In this document: in pieces, positions 46,454 through 55,051 of the stretch | Numbering within the stretch: position 1 is the first letter of the stretch | Layout of the letters: each line of letters opens with the position of its first letter | Source: Gemmatimonadota bacterium | GTDB taxonomy: Bacteria; Gemmatimonadota; Gemmatimonadetes; Gemmatimonadales; Gemmatimonadaceae | Reading direction: 5' to 3' | Assembly (NCBI GenBank): GCA_003134685.1 | Contig: PLCA01000005.1 | Coordinates: forward strand, 62,001 to 126,000 | DNA length: 64,000 bases | Position numbers and translations under genes: made by a program | Notes under the pieces: generated by a model | The model's database searches: none | Seen by the model: the letters and a program-made list of their open reading frames with translations, nothing else | Told to the model about the DNA's origin: nothing

Positions 46454-47272
46454 TTGATCCAGGGAGACGACGCCGGATTCCAGGCATTGATCGCGAAGAT
46501 CACGCGCGATCGGGGATTCCGGTGCTCCAGTTACAAGGACAAGTGCCTGCGCCGGCGCATCGCTGTCCGAATGCGCGCCAAACGCGCAACCACTGCCGGC
46601 GAGTACTCGGTGGCCCTGGACGCCGATCCCAAGGAATACGATCGGCTGATTCGATCGCTGACTGTCAACGTGACGAAGTTCTTTCGGAACTGGGATACGT
46701 ACGCGGTGATAGAGACGACGGTGGTTCCAGAGCTATGGGATCGCAACGAGCCCGAGACGCGCATCTGGAGCGCGGGGTGCTCGTCGGGCGAAGAGCCCTA
46801 CTCGATCGGCATCCTGATGCACAAGCACGCCGCCGCGCGCCAGGAAAGCGCGCGGCTCGAAACAGTCAAGATCCTGGGCACGGACATCGATGCCGACTGC
46901 ATCGGAGAAGCGGAGCGCGCGTTCTACGCCGACACGGCCCTTGGCGAGACGCCGCCGGCTGTCCGACAGCAATACTTCCCGCAGATTGCCGGGCTTCACG
47001 GGATGCTGCCCGAGGTGAGGCGGCTGGCGAGCTTCGAGTGCAATGATCTCCTCGCCTACGAGCCTCCACTGCAGGACGTCCATCTCATCCTCTGCCGCAA
47101 CGTGATCATCTATTTCGAGCGCGAGGCGCAAGACGCGTTGTTCTCAGCATTTCATCGCGCACTCGCCCCGGGCGGGTTCCTCGTCCTCGGCAAGGTCGAA
47201 ACGCTTCTCGGCGACGCGAGAGCTCTTTTTACGCCCGTGAATGCGCGCGAGCGCATCTTCCGGAAGGCCTAG
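46454..47272 (+). CDS. cheR: CheR-like protein methyltransferase
   Basis: The 272-residue protein has the CheR N-terminal helical domain and the SAM-binding block IWSAGCSSGEEPYSI, then LCRNVIIYFEREAQ near the C-terminal third. Chemoreceptor glutamate methylation is predicted, though no receptor is encoded here. TTG 46454 is the first usable start in frame; the N-terminal helical domain typical of the family is then almost complete. Confidence 0.92.
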   Translation: MIQGDDAGFQALIAKITRDRGFRCSSYKDKCLRRRIAVRMRAKRATTAGEYSVALDADPKEYDRLIRSLTVNVTKFFRNWDTYAVIETTVVPELWDRNEPETRIWSAGCSSGEEPYSIGILMHKHAAARQESARLETVKILGTDIDADCIGEAERAFYADTALGETPPAVRQQYFPQIAGLHGMLPEVRRLASFECNDLLAYEPPLQDVHLILCRNVIIYFEREAQDALFSAFHRALAPGGFLVLGKVETLLGDARALFTPVNARERIFRKA

Positions 47273-47291
47273 CCCGTCTGGCGTGGCTGAA

Positions 47292-48374
47292 ATGACCGAC
47301 AAGACTGCGACCGTCCTGGTCGTCGATGACAGCGCGTTCATGCGCAAGCTGATCGCGGAAATGATCGAGTCGAGCGGCGCGTTCCGCGTCGTCGGCACGG
47401 CCGCTGACGGAATAGAGGCGCTGCAGAAGGTCCGCTCTCTCAAGCCCGACATCGTGACGCTCGACATCGAGATGCCCCGGTTGAACGGTCTGCAGGCGCT
47501 CGAGCAGATCATGGCCGAGATGCCGCGGCCGGTCGTGATGCTCAGCGCGGCTGGCTCGGATCTGGGAAACGAGATGACGCTGCGCGCGCTCGAACGCGGC
47601 GCCCTCGAGTTCGTGAGAAAACCGTCCGGCCCCGTCAGCATCGACCTGTCGACCGTCCGGACGCAGCTAATGTCGGCGCTCGAAGCGGCACGGGCGATGA
47701 ACATGGGCGGCGTCCGGACACCAGCGCCGGCCGCGTCACCGGTTCACGGCGAAGCAGCGCCAAAGAAATCGCCCGATGGGGCGACGAGAGTAGTGGCGAT
47801 CGCATCGTCGACGGGCGGACCACGTGCGCTCGCTGAAATCATTCCGCACCTTCCAGAGGAGCTGGGCGCGGCGGTGGTGATCGTTCAGCACATGCCGGGA
47901 GAATTCACCAAGCTTCTTGCCGATCGGCTGCGCGCGATGAGCCGGCTCTGGGTCGCGGAGGCGATGGATGGCAAGCTTCTGCGGGAGAATCGCGTTTATA
48001 TCGCCCCCGGCGGATATCACATGACCGTGAGCGGCGAGCCGGGCAACGCGACGATCCGGCTGGACGAATCACCAACGATGTGGGGCGTCAGGCCAGCCGC
48101 CGATCCGCTTTTCTTCTCGATCGCGGGAACGTTCGGACGCGCCGCGATCGGTGTCGTGCTCACGGGAATGGGTCGGGACGGCGCGGAAGGGCTGCGGCGA
48201 ATTCGGGAGGCAGGGGGAAGGGCGATCGTGCAGGATCGCGAGAGCTCCATCATTTATGGAATGCCGCAGGCAGCGCTCGCGGCGGCGGGCGCCGACAACG
48301 TCGCGGCAGTGAACGACATTGCGCCATTGATCAGAGATCTGTGCGCGGCCGCGGCCAGGGGCATTGGCGCATGA
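47292..48374 (+). CDS. cheB: CheB-like protein-glutamate methylesterase/receiver
   Basis: A receiver domain (D12/D13, D58) is joined by a Pro/Ala linker to the esterase domain with S173 in SSTGGP, H200 in VQHMPG and D296 in GMGRDGAEG. All three catalytic residues are present. ATG 47292 is chosen; GTG 47283 is an alternative, while 47241 lies inside cheR. It closes the chemosensory run. The next gene is 125 bases away. Confidence 0.94.
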   Translation: MTDKTATVLVVDDSAFMRKLIAEMIESSGAFRVVGTAADGIEALQKVRSLKPDIVTLDIEMPRLNGLQALEQIMAEMPRPVVMLSAAGSDLGNEMTLRALERGALEFVRKPSGPVSIDLSTVRTQLMSALEAARAMNMGGVRTPAPAASPVHGEAAPKKSPDGATRVVAIASSTGGPRALAEIIPHLPEELGAAVVIVQHMPGEFTKLLADRLRAMSRLWVAEAMDGKLLRENRVYIAPGGYHMTVSGEPGNATIRLDESPTMWGVRPAADPLFFSIAGTFGRAAIGVVLTGMGRDGAEGLRRIREAGGRAIVQDRESSIIYGMPQAALAAAGADNVAAVNDIAPLIRDLCAAAARGIGA

Positions 48375-48499
48375 GGAATCGTCGCGTATCGTTCGCTGAG
48401 CCGTCCGGGGAGCGCTCTGGCAGCGCCACGTCGCGCATTCAGTCTTCGATCGCTCACCAATCACAGGACCAAGCAGAATGAATGCGAAAGGGAATCACG

Positions 48500-49618
48500 A
48501 TGCGTAGAATGCTGGTAACGGGTGCGGCCGGATTCATCGGCACCAACTTCGTCCATTTCTGGGCCGAGCATCATTCGGGTGACGCGATCGTCGGGCTCGA
48601 CGCGCTGACTTACGCGGGCAACCTCGCGAACCTCGAGGCGCTCGCGAACAACGAGCGGTTCACGTTCATAAAGGGTGATATCCGCGACGGCGACGCCATC
48701 CGCGACATCATCAAGCGCGAGGGAATCGACACCATCGTCCATTTCGCGGCGGAATCGCACGTGGATCGCTCGATCCACGGGCCTGATCCCTTCATCGACA
48801 CCAACGTCAGGGGCACGCACGAGCTCCTGAAGGCGGCGCGCGCGGCCTGGACGGAGGACTGGTCGGGCGGTGCCCGACGGTTCCACCACATCTCGACGGA
48901 TGAAGTTTATGGCAGCCTTGGTCCGACCGCGGCTCCGTTCACCGAGGACACGGCGTACGCTCCGAATTCGCCGTACGCGGCGAGTAAAGCCGGATCGGAT
49001 CACCTCGTTCGCGCCTACCACCACACGTACGGCGTGCCCGTCACGACGACGAACTGCTCCAACAATTACGGGCCCTATCATTTTCCGGAGAAGCTGATTC
49101 CGCTCACGATCGTGAACGCGCTCGACGGAAAACCGCTGCCACTGTACGGCGACGGGCTCCAGATTCGCGATTGGCTTTACGTTCGCGATCACTGCCGTGG
49201 AATCGAGCGCGTGCTGGAGAAGGGCAGGGTGGGCGAGACTTACAACCTCGGCGGCAATTCGGAACGGAAAAATCTCGACGTGGTAAAGGCAATCTGCGCG
49301 AGCATCAACAAGATCTTCGGAGCGGACGAAAAGGTTCGGGAGCGGTTTCCCAAGTGCCCGGCCGCGCTCGGCGGCGACACCGCCGAGCTCATCACTTTCG
49401 TGAAGGATCGCCCCGGACACGATCGGCGCTACGCGATCGATGCGATGAAGGCGACTCTGGAGACCGGATATGGGCCGTCCGAATCGTTCGAAACGGGGCT
49501 GCTCAAGACGATCAAGTGGTTTATCGCCAACGAGCAGTGGTGGCGCTCGGTCATGGATGGGAGCTACCGGGACTGGGTCGAGCTCCACTACTCCAACGGG
49601 CGGCGAACGACCAAGTAG
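48500..49618 (+). CDS. rfbB: dTDP-glucose 4,6-dehydratase
   Basis: The enzyme makes the 4-keto-6-deoxy intermediate on the way to dTDP-rhamnose and other deoxysugars. The 372-residue protein starts at ATG 48500 with AGGGA seven bases upstream (in-frame ATG at 48482 is six codons earlier). It has the NAD motif GAAGFIG (8-14), the family-typical STDEVYG, and the Tyr-Lys of SPYAASK. The neighbouring rfbA/C/D genes are not in the window. It stands alone between the Che cluster and the dcw region. Confidence 0.95.
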   Translation: MRRMLVTGAAGFIGTNFVHFWAEHHSGDAIVGLDALTYAGNLANLEALANNERFTFIKGDIRDGDAIRDIIKREGIDTIVHFAAESHVDRSIHGPDPFIDTNVRGTHELLKAARAAWTEDWSGGARRFHHISTDEVYGSLGPTAAPFTEDTAYAPNSPYAASKAGSDHLVRAYHHTYGVPVTTTNCSNNYGPYHFPEKLIPLTIVNALDGKPLPLYGDGLQIRDWLYVRDHCRGIERVLEKGRVGETYNLGGNSERKNLDVVKAICASINKIFGADEKVRERFPKCPAALGGDTAELITFVKDRPGHDRRYAIDAMKATLETGYGPSESFETGLLKTIKWFIANEQWWRSVMDGSYRDWVELHYSNGRRTTK

Positions 49619-49653
49619 CACTCATTAGAGTCGCCCCGACCGCACACTCCGGG

Positions 49654-49682
49654 TTGACACGCATTTCATACCGCCCTACACT
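49654..49682 (+). promoter_or_regulatory. Promoter of the small membrane protein gene
   Basis: TTGACA (49654-49659) and TACACT (49677-49682) with 17 bases between. The transcription start near 49689 leaves only about three bases before the ATG at 49692, so a leaderless message is predicted. Confidence 0.6.
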
Positions 49683-49691
49683 ACGACGCTT

Positions 49692-49889
49692 ATGGCCAAA
49701 ACCGATCTTGCCAGCGGCCCCCGGGCGGGGCGCTATTCTGGTCCGCGCCGCTCATGGGTGTATTGGACCGTTGCCACACTTGTGTTGCTCGCCGGCTTCG
49801 CCGACCTTGCGCGTGGTGGCGAGACGCTCGCCCCGATTCTGCTCGTAATCGGGTACTGCGTGCTGATTCCGCTGGCAATTCTTCGGTGA
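49692..49889 (+). CDS. Small two-pass membrane protein of unknown function
   Basis: The 65-residue product has a basic N-terminus (to residue 20) and two hydrophobic segments (about 22-38 and 46-63) joined by a short loop, so it is likely an inner-membrane protein. The upstream promoter places the RNA start almost at the ATG. tRNA-Val follows 24 bases downstream and may share the transcript. No family is recognised. Confidence 0.6.
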   Translation: MAKTDLASGPRAGRYSGPRRSWVYWTVATLVLLAGFADLARGGETLAPILLVIGYCVLIPLAILR

Positions 49890-49913
49890 AGGTACAGGCT
49901 CAGTTTCTGCACC

Positions 49914-49987
49914 GGGCGAGTAGCTCAGTTGGTTAGAGCGCCTGCCTTACACGCAGGATGTCGGGGGTTCGAGTCCCTCCTCGCCCA
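49914..49987 (+). tRNA. tRNA-Val (anticodon TAC)
   Basis: Cloverleaf: acceptor GGGCGAG (49914-49920) pairs with CTCGCCC (49980-49986), discriminator A at 49987. The anticodon stem CCTGC/GCAGG (941-945, 953-957) closes the loop CTTACAC with anticodon TAC (49948-49950). The T arm has the usual GGTTCGAGTCC-type loop. CCA is not encoded. Confidence 0.96.
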
Positions 49988-50030
49988 TCAAAGCAAAACA
50001 AGGGACCCACGGCTCGGAGGGTGGGTAAGA

Positions 50031-51773
50031 ATGTTTACCGTCTTGGAGGTTAAACCATTGAAGGCAAGTCCACGTGTTTCGGGTCTCGTTCTCATAGCGC
50101 TCCTGGTAATCACGGCATCGCCCGCCCTCGCCCAGAGTAGCAGGACTGGCGAGCGAGTGATGATCCCCACGCTTCAGAGCTCGGACAAGACGCTGGGAGT
50201 CCAGGCTGCGGAAGCGATCCGCGACCAGCTGCAGAAGCAGACCAACATTCGCGATGTGGTCGTAGTCCCAAAGGCCGACATCAACACCAGTCTCATATCG
50301 TCGGGATATCCGACCACCGAAGCTCTGGCCCCTGGTGATGCCAAGGCTTTGGCGACCCTCGTTCGCGCTCCGCAGTATCTCGAAGGGACCGTCACCAAGA
50401 CGCCCACGGGATACAAGATCGATTCGCGGCTCATCATCTCCCGTGACATGACCAAGGGTCAGGTTCTGCCGAGCGCCCAGGGTGCCAAGCTCGACGACGC
50501 GGCCGACCAGGTCGCGCGCGCGATCAAGGATGCCCGCCGCCAGCTACCCGCCGAAGAGGCCTGCCACAACGCCATCGCACAGGGCAAGTACCAGGAAGCG
50601 GTGGCGGCAGCACGCCAGGGGTTGGCCGGTTACCCGAACGCTAACATTCTTGCAGTCTGCCTCGCCGAGGCGTACAACAATCTCAAAGTGCCGGACTCGG
50701 TAATTGCTGTCGCTGAGCGGGTTCGCGCCAGCGACCCGCGCAACATTCCTGCGCTGAAAATGCTCACCACGACTTACCGCGCCAGGATCGACTCGCCTCG
50801 GCCCGGGGTTGCCCCGGCCCGGCTGAGCAGCGACACGACCGAGCTTCTCAAGGTGCTCGGCGCGCTCGCGGCAGCCGATCCCACGAACATCAAACTCATT
50901 CAGGACGTCATCAACGAGTACGCTCAGCTGAAGCACCCTGAGCAAGCCGTTCCCCTCGTGCGTGATCTTCTCCAGACCAATCCGGGCGATCCGCAGCTGC
51001 TCAACCTCGCGTGGCTGGTCTATCTGAACGCGAAGGACTATCAGGGAGCGATTGACGTTGGCGGCGAGATGACGCGGGTAGATACGGCTACCGCGACAGC
51101 GGACTACTACATGCGACTCGCTGCAGCGTACAGCGCGCTGAACCAGCCGCAGAAGGCGTCTGAAGCGGCAAACCTGGGCGCAAAGAAGTTTCCGAACGAC
51201 CCTAACCTGTCGCTCATTGGCGCGAATACGCTGTACCAGTCCGGTCAGCTTCAGCTGGCGCTGGACGCGGCGAAGAAGGCCGTAGCCGCGAATCCGAAAA
51301 GCCCGCAGGCCTATTACCTGTTGGCGAGAATTCAGGGTGCGCTCAACCAGTACGACGATGTCGTCAACACTCTGAACCAGGCCAAGACGAACGGCGCCGA
51401 TCCGATGGCGCTCTCGCAGCTCGCACTCAAGCAGGGAAGCGACGCCTACAAGGCCGGAACGGCCTCGAAGGACCGCGTGGATTTCCAGCGCGCCATCAAG
51501 TTCCTGCAGCTTTCCGATCAGCTACAAACCTCCGCGGACGCCAAGTTCCTGTTGGGCGCCAGCGCCTTCTCGCTCGGTCAGAGCGCGGTGAACGACGCCA
51601 ATGATAAGCGGAGCTGTGACCTGGCCCGCATGGCTCGCGATGCATTCAATCTCGCCTCCATCAACCTGCCGGCGGGCGGACAGAAATACCCGAACGAGGC
51701 CGCTCAGCTCCTGACGGCGATTCCTCAGTTCACGCCCGCGGTCGACAACGAGGTGAAGCGCTTCTGTAAGTGA
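50031..51773 (+). CDS. Secreted TPR-repeat protein preceding rsmH
   Basis: ATG 50031, with GGAGG ten bases upstream, gives 580 residues with a classical signal peptide (cleavage after ALA at residue 34). After a beta-type domain (about 40-165, with DKTLGVQAAEAIRDQL) come TPR repeats through to the C-terminus. It is probably periplasmic or on the cell surface. The stop overlaps the GTG of rsmH (GTGA), so it is the first gene of the dcw run, at the spot where mraZ is usual in other bacteria. Confidence 0.88.
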   Translation: MFTVLEVKPLKASPRVSGLVLIALLVITASPALAQSSRTGERVMIPTLQSSDKTLGVQAAEAIRDQLQKQTNIRDVVVVPKADINTSLISSGYPTTEALAPGDAKALATLVRAPQYLEGTVTKTPTGYKIDSRLIISRDMTKGQVLPSAQGAKLDDAADQVARAIKDARRQLPAEEACHNAIAQGKYQEAVAAARQGLAGYPNANILAVCLAEAYNNLKVPDSVIAVAERVRASDPRNIPALKMLTTTYRARIDSPRPGVAPARLSSDTTELLKVLGALAAADPTNIKLIQDVINEYAQLKHPEQAVPLVRDLLQTNPGDPQLLNLAWLVYLNAKDYQGAIDVGGEMTRVDTATATADYYMRLAAAYSALNQPQKASEAANLGAKKFPNDPNLSLIGANTLYQSGQLQLALDAAKKAVAANPKSPQAYYLLARIQGALNQYDDVVNTLNQAKTNGADPMALSQLALKQGSDAYKAGTASKDRVDFQRAIKFLQLSDQLQTSADAKFLLGASAFSLGQSAVNDANDKRSCDLARMARDAFNLASINLPAGGQKYPNEAAQLLTAIPQFTPAVDNEVKRFCK

Positions 51774-52720
51774 CAGACTCTGACCCCGTGGCCGGCCGGT
51801 GGGATAGCTCCTACCATGCGCCGGTCATGGTCGAAGAGGTGGTGGCGCTGCTCAAAGGCGCCAGGCAGGTACTGGATTGCACGTTGGGCGGAGGAGGGCA
51901 CAGTGAAGCCCTCCTCGCCGCCGGCTCCTCGGTTGTAGCGATCGATCGCGACGAGGCTGCCATAACCGAAGCACGGAAGCGGCTGGCGCCTTACGAGGCG
52001 TCAGGCCGCTTTCTCGCTTTGAGAGGGAATTTCGGCGAAATCGATCGCATCCCGGAGCTCGGTGGACGCACTTTCGACGGTATTCTCGCCGACCTCGGTG
52101 TTTCCTCCATGCAGATCGATGCGGACGAGCGAGGTTTCTCTTTTCGGCCTGGCGCGTTACTCGACATGAGGATGGACCGTCGCTCTACCGGCACCGCCGC
52201 CGATTTGCTCAACACCCTCGATGAAGCAGAGCTATCCAAAATTTTTCGTGACTACGGAGACGAGCCGCGCGCCAACCGGCTCGCGCGGGAAGTCGTGCGC
52301 CGCCGCGAGCGAAAGCCGATGCGCGTGAGCGATGATCTGGTCGACGCGATTCGCGGCGCCTATGGAGCGCGCACGGGCCCGAGCGAGTTCGCAAGATTTT
52401 TCCAGGCCGTGCGGATCGCCGTCAACGACGAGCTTGCGGCACTCGAGAAGGCACTGCCGCTGCTGCGCGACCGGCTCGATCCGCGCGGCGTGCTCGCCGT
52501 GATCTCTTATCACTCCGGAGAGGACCGGCTAGTCAAGCACACCATTCGCGAATGGAGTCAGTCCTGCATCTGCCCACCGAAGCAGCTGCACTGCACGTGC
52601 CGCGGCAACGCTCTCGGCGAGGTGCTGACCAAGCGCGGACTGGCGGCGAGCTCGGCGGAAACGGCTGTGAATTCGCGCTCCCGCAGCGCCAGACTTCGAG
52701 CATGGCGAAAAGCCGCGTAG
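51770..52720 (+). CDS. rsmH: 16S rRNA (cytosine-N4) methyltransferase
   Basis: The 316-residue MraW/RsmH enzyme methylates N4 of C1402. HAPVMVEEVVALL, the SAM motif LDCTLGGGGHSEALL and DLGVSSMQID are diagnostic. GTG 51770 is the start, overlapping the upstream gene. It overlaps ftsL by 19 bases. Confidence 0.96.
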   Translation: MTDSDPVAGRWDSSYHAPVMVEEVVALLKGARQVLDCTLGGGGHSEALLAAGSSVVAIDRDEAAITEARKRLAPYEASGRFLALRGNFGEIDRIPELGGRTFDGILADLGVSSMQIDADERGFSFRPGALLDMRMDRRSTGTAADLLNTLDEAELSKIFRDYGDEPRANRLAREVVRRRERKPMRVSDDLVDAIRGAYGARTGPSEFARFFQAVRIAVNDELAALEKALPLLRDRLDPRGVLAVISYHSGEDRLVKHTIREWSQSCICPPKQLHCTCRGNALGEVLTKRGLAASSAETAVNSRSRSARLRAWRKAA

Positions 52721-53010
52721 CATTTCGGGGGCGCACCTTGGTGGCGCTCATGCTCGGCGCCTTCGTGTTCGTCGCGCTCTCGATCGTGTGGCGGCGCACG
52801 ATCGGAATCGGCGAATCGGAGCGCCTTGCCGCGCTCGATGGGAAGCGCGTCGAGCTGGAGGGCGAGCGGGCCCGCCTCGAGAGCGAGATTCGCGACGCGT
52901 CCTCGAGACAGACACTGGGCGCCTCGGTCGAACATCGTCTTGGCATGCACATCCCGACTGACAAGCAGGTCGTCATACTCCCACGGTCGCGGCCAGATGA
53001 AAACCCGTAA
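52702..53010 (+). CDS. ftsL: FtsL-like cell division protein
   Basis: The 102-residue bitopic protein has a basic N-terminus, one membrane segment (about 11-28) and a short coiled coil (about 36-62, KRVELEGERARLESEI), the plan of FtsL. ATG 52702 is chosen because the segment before it (from 52552) is translated rsmH. It overlaps rsmH by 19 bases and ftsI by 14. Assigned by position and shape, since FtsL is poorly conserved. Confidence 0.82.
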   Translation: MAKSRVAFRGRTLVALMLGAFVFVALSIVWRRTIGIGESERLAALDGKRVELEGERARLESEIRDASSRQTLGASVEHRLGMHIPTDKQVVILPRSRPDENP

Positions 53011-55051
53011 GCGCGTAGCGATAGTTCACGCCTTCTTCGTGCTCTTCGCGATCGCGCTAGTTGCCCGCGCCGCGAAGGTGCAGGTCGTTGAAGGGAAGGA
53101 TTGGACCGCCCGCGCCAGGCGGCAGCACTACTTCGCCGGTGCTCTGTCCGCTCCGCGCGGGGAGATTCTTGACGCCAGCGGTAACACGCTGGTCGAGAGT
53201 CGTGAGATGACGCGCGTCGCCATCGCGCTGCCCGAAGTGCGCGATACCGCGTTCGTTCTCAAGGCGCTGCATCACGCGCGCGTTGATGCGGATGCCGTGC
53301 GCACCGCCATCGCGCACAGGCGGCGCTGGATCGACCTCCCCGGGTTATACACGGCCTCCGACGTCGCCTCGATCTCGAAGCTGAACGGCATCCACCTGAC
53401 GCCGGTCTTGCAGCGAGTCTACGCCAATTCGGGCGGCATCAAGCGCATTGTCGGCAGCCTGGACGGACAGGGGAATCCACTGGATGGGCTGGAGCTCGCG
53501 CTCGACACGCTACTGCGCGGCGATTCGGGAAGGGTGAGGCTGGCCCGCGACAAGGATGGGCGTCCGCTCGATTCTCCCGACGGATGGACCGACCAGCCGA
53601 AGGCCGGATCTACGGTCGTGCTGACGATCAACAATGCGCTGCAGGGCATCTGCGAGCGGGAGCTGTCGGTCGCGGTGGACAGCCTGCACGCGGACGGCGG
53701 CGACATTGTGGTGATGAATCCCCACACTGGAGAGATTCTCGCGCTGGCGAGCAATAGAGTCGGACGCACGACGTTCTCGAACACCGCCGTGACCGAGCCG
53801 TTCGAGCCGGGCTCAACGCTCAAGCCGTTTGTCGCGGCCGCGCTGCTCGAAAAAGGTCGAGCGCGGATCACCGACGTCGTCAACACCCACAACGGAACGC
53901 TCGAGCTCGATGGGCGCACTATCTCCGACATGCACAAGTCGCAGTCGCTCTCGCTCGCCGACGTCATCAGGTTTTCGAGCAACATCGGCATCGTCGAATT
54001 CGGCCAGCGTCTGACGCCGCGCCAGAAATACGAGACCTTCCGCGATCTCGGATTCGGGATGCCGCTCGGGGTGCCCCTGCCGGCGGAAGCAGCGGGAACT
54101 CTGCGCGAGCCGAAGCAGTGGTCGAAGGAGACGAGCGCATCGATCCTCATGGGCTACGAGATTGCGGTGACACCACTCCAGCTCGTCACCGCGTACTCCG
54201 CGATAGCGAACGGCGGGGAGCTGCTCGAGCCACACCTGGTGAAGGAAGTGCGATCGACCGATGGAAAAGTGTTGTATCGCGCTGAGACGCGGGCCGTACG
54301 CCGGGTGATGTCGGGTGAGGTGGCCCGCACGGTTCAGCAGATGCTCCTGGCGGTCGTGCGGGAGGGAACCGCGACGAAAGCCGATCTCGCGAACTTCGAG
54401 GTCGCGGGAAAGAGCGGCACCGCGCGACGCACCTCGCAGAACGCGGGTTACGTCGCCGGAAACTATACGGCTTCATTCGTCGGTCTCTTTCCCGGGAACG
54501 ATCCGCAGTACGTCGTACTGGTCAAGCTCGACAATCCGCGGGGCGGGCACTACGCGGGCGGTGACATCGCGGCGCCGGTGACGCAGATCGTACTGCGTGC
54601 CGCGCTCGCGGCGCGCGATGCGGCGCTCGATCGGGAGGATCTGGCCGCGTCGGAGAAAACCGCCGTCGCGCAGGCGCCGCACAAGGGCACGACCACCACG
54701 ACTTCGGTCGCGGAGACGAGATTCTTGCGCCGCTCCGACGCGGATGGGCCAGAGCGCCCAGCGCCGGACTCGTATGACCCGAACAGAAACATGACGGAGC
54801 GCGACGCGAGCGAAGGCACCGCGTCGTACGTGGTCGAGCTGCCAAGCTCTCTCAAATCCGCTCCGCCTGCGATTGCTCCCCGGGCCGTTCCCGATGTGCG
54901 AGGGCTCTCCGTTCGCGAAGCCGTGCGCGCGCTCCATCACGCCGGGTTCCGTGTGAAACTCCTTGCCGCATCGCCAGGGGGAACGTTACCAGCGGCCGGA
55001 ACCATCGCGGTGCCGGGCACAATCGTTCAGCTTAGCCGCCCGCTCGAATGA
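52997..55051 (+). CDS. ftsI: Peptidoglycan transpeptidase FtsI/PBP with PASTA domain
   Basis: ATG 52997 gives 684 residues: a short cytoplasmic part, one membrane segment (about 7-26), a dimerisation domain and the transpeptidase domain with S273-T-L-K276, the SSN at 327-329 and K472-S-G-T. A single PASTA domain (about 620-684, VPDVRGLSVREAVRAL) ends the protein. The Ala/Thr-rich linker before it is low-complexity. The PASTA end is typical of Actinobacteria and Firmicutes PBPs. It overlaps murE by four bases. Confidence 0.93.
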   Translation: MKTRKRVAIVHAFFVLFAIALVARAAKVQVVEGKDWTARARRQHYFAGALSAPRGEILDASGNTLVESREMTRVAIALPEVRDTAFVLKALHHARVDADAVRTAIAHRRRWIDLPGLYTASDVASISKLNGIHLTPVLQRVYANSGGIKRIVGSLDGQGNPLDGLELALDTLLRGDSGRVRLARDKDGRPLDSPDGWTDQPKAGSTVVLTINNALQGICERELSVAVDSLHADGGDIVVMNPHTGEILALASNRVGRTTFSNTAVTEPFEPGSTLKPFVAAALLEKGRARITDVVNTHNGTLELDGRTISDMHKSQSLSLADVIRFSSNIGIVEFGQRLTPRQKYETFRDLGFGMPLGVPLPAEAAGTLREPKQWSKETSASILMGYEIAVTPLQLVTAYSAIANGGELLEPHLVKEVRSTDGKVLYRAETRAVRRVMSGEVARTVQQMLLAVVREGTATKADLANFEVAGKSGTARRTSQNAGYVAGNYTASFVGLFPGNDPQYVVLVKLDNPRGGHYAGGDIAAPVTQIVLRAALAARDAALDREDLAASEKTAVAQAPHKGTTTTTSVAETRFLRRSDADGPERPAPDSYDPNRNMTERDASEGTASYVVELPSSLKSAPPAIAPRAVPDVRGLSVREAVRALHHAGFRVKLLAASPGGTLPAAGTIAVPGTIVQLSRPLE

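Noticed and set aside
48461..49621. 386-aa minus-strand frame opposite rfbB
   Set aside because: Covers rfbB exactly and has no independent domain; the plus-strand gene has the NAD motif and catalytic residues.
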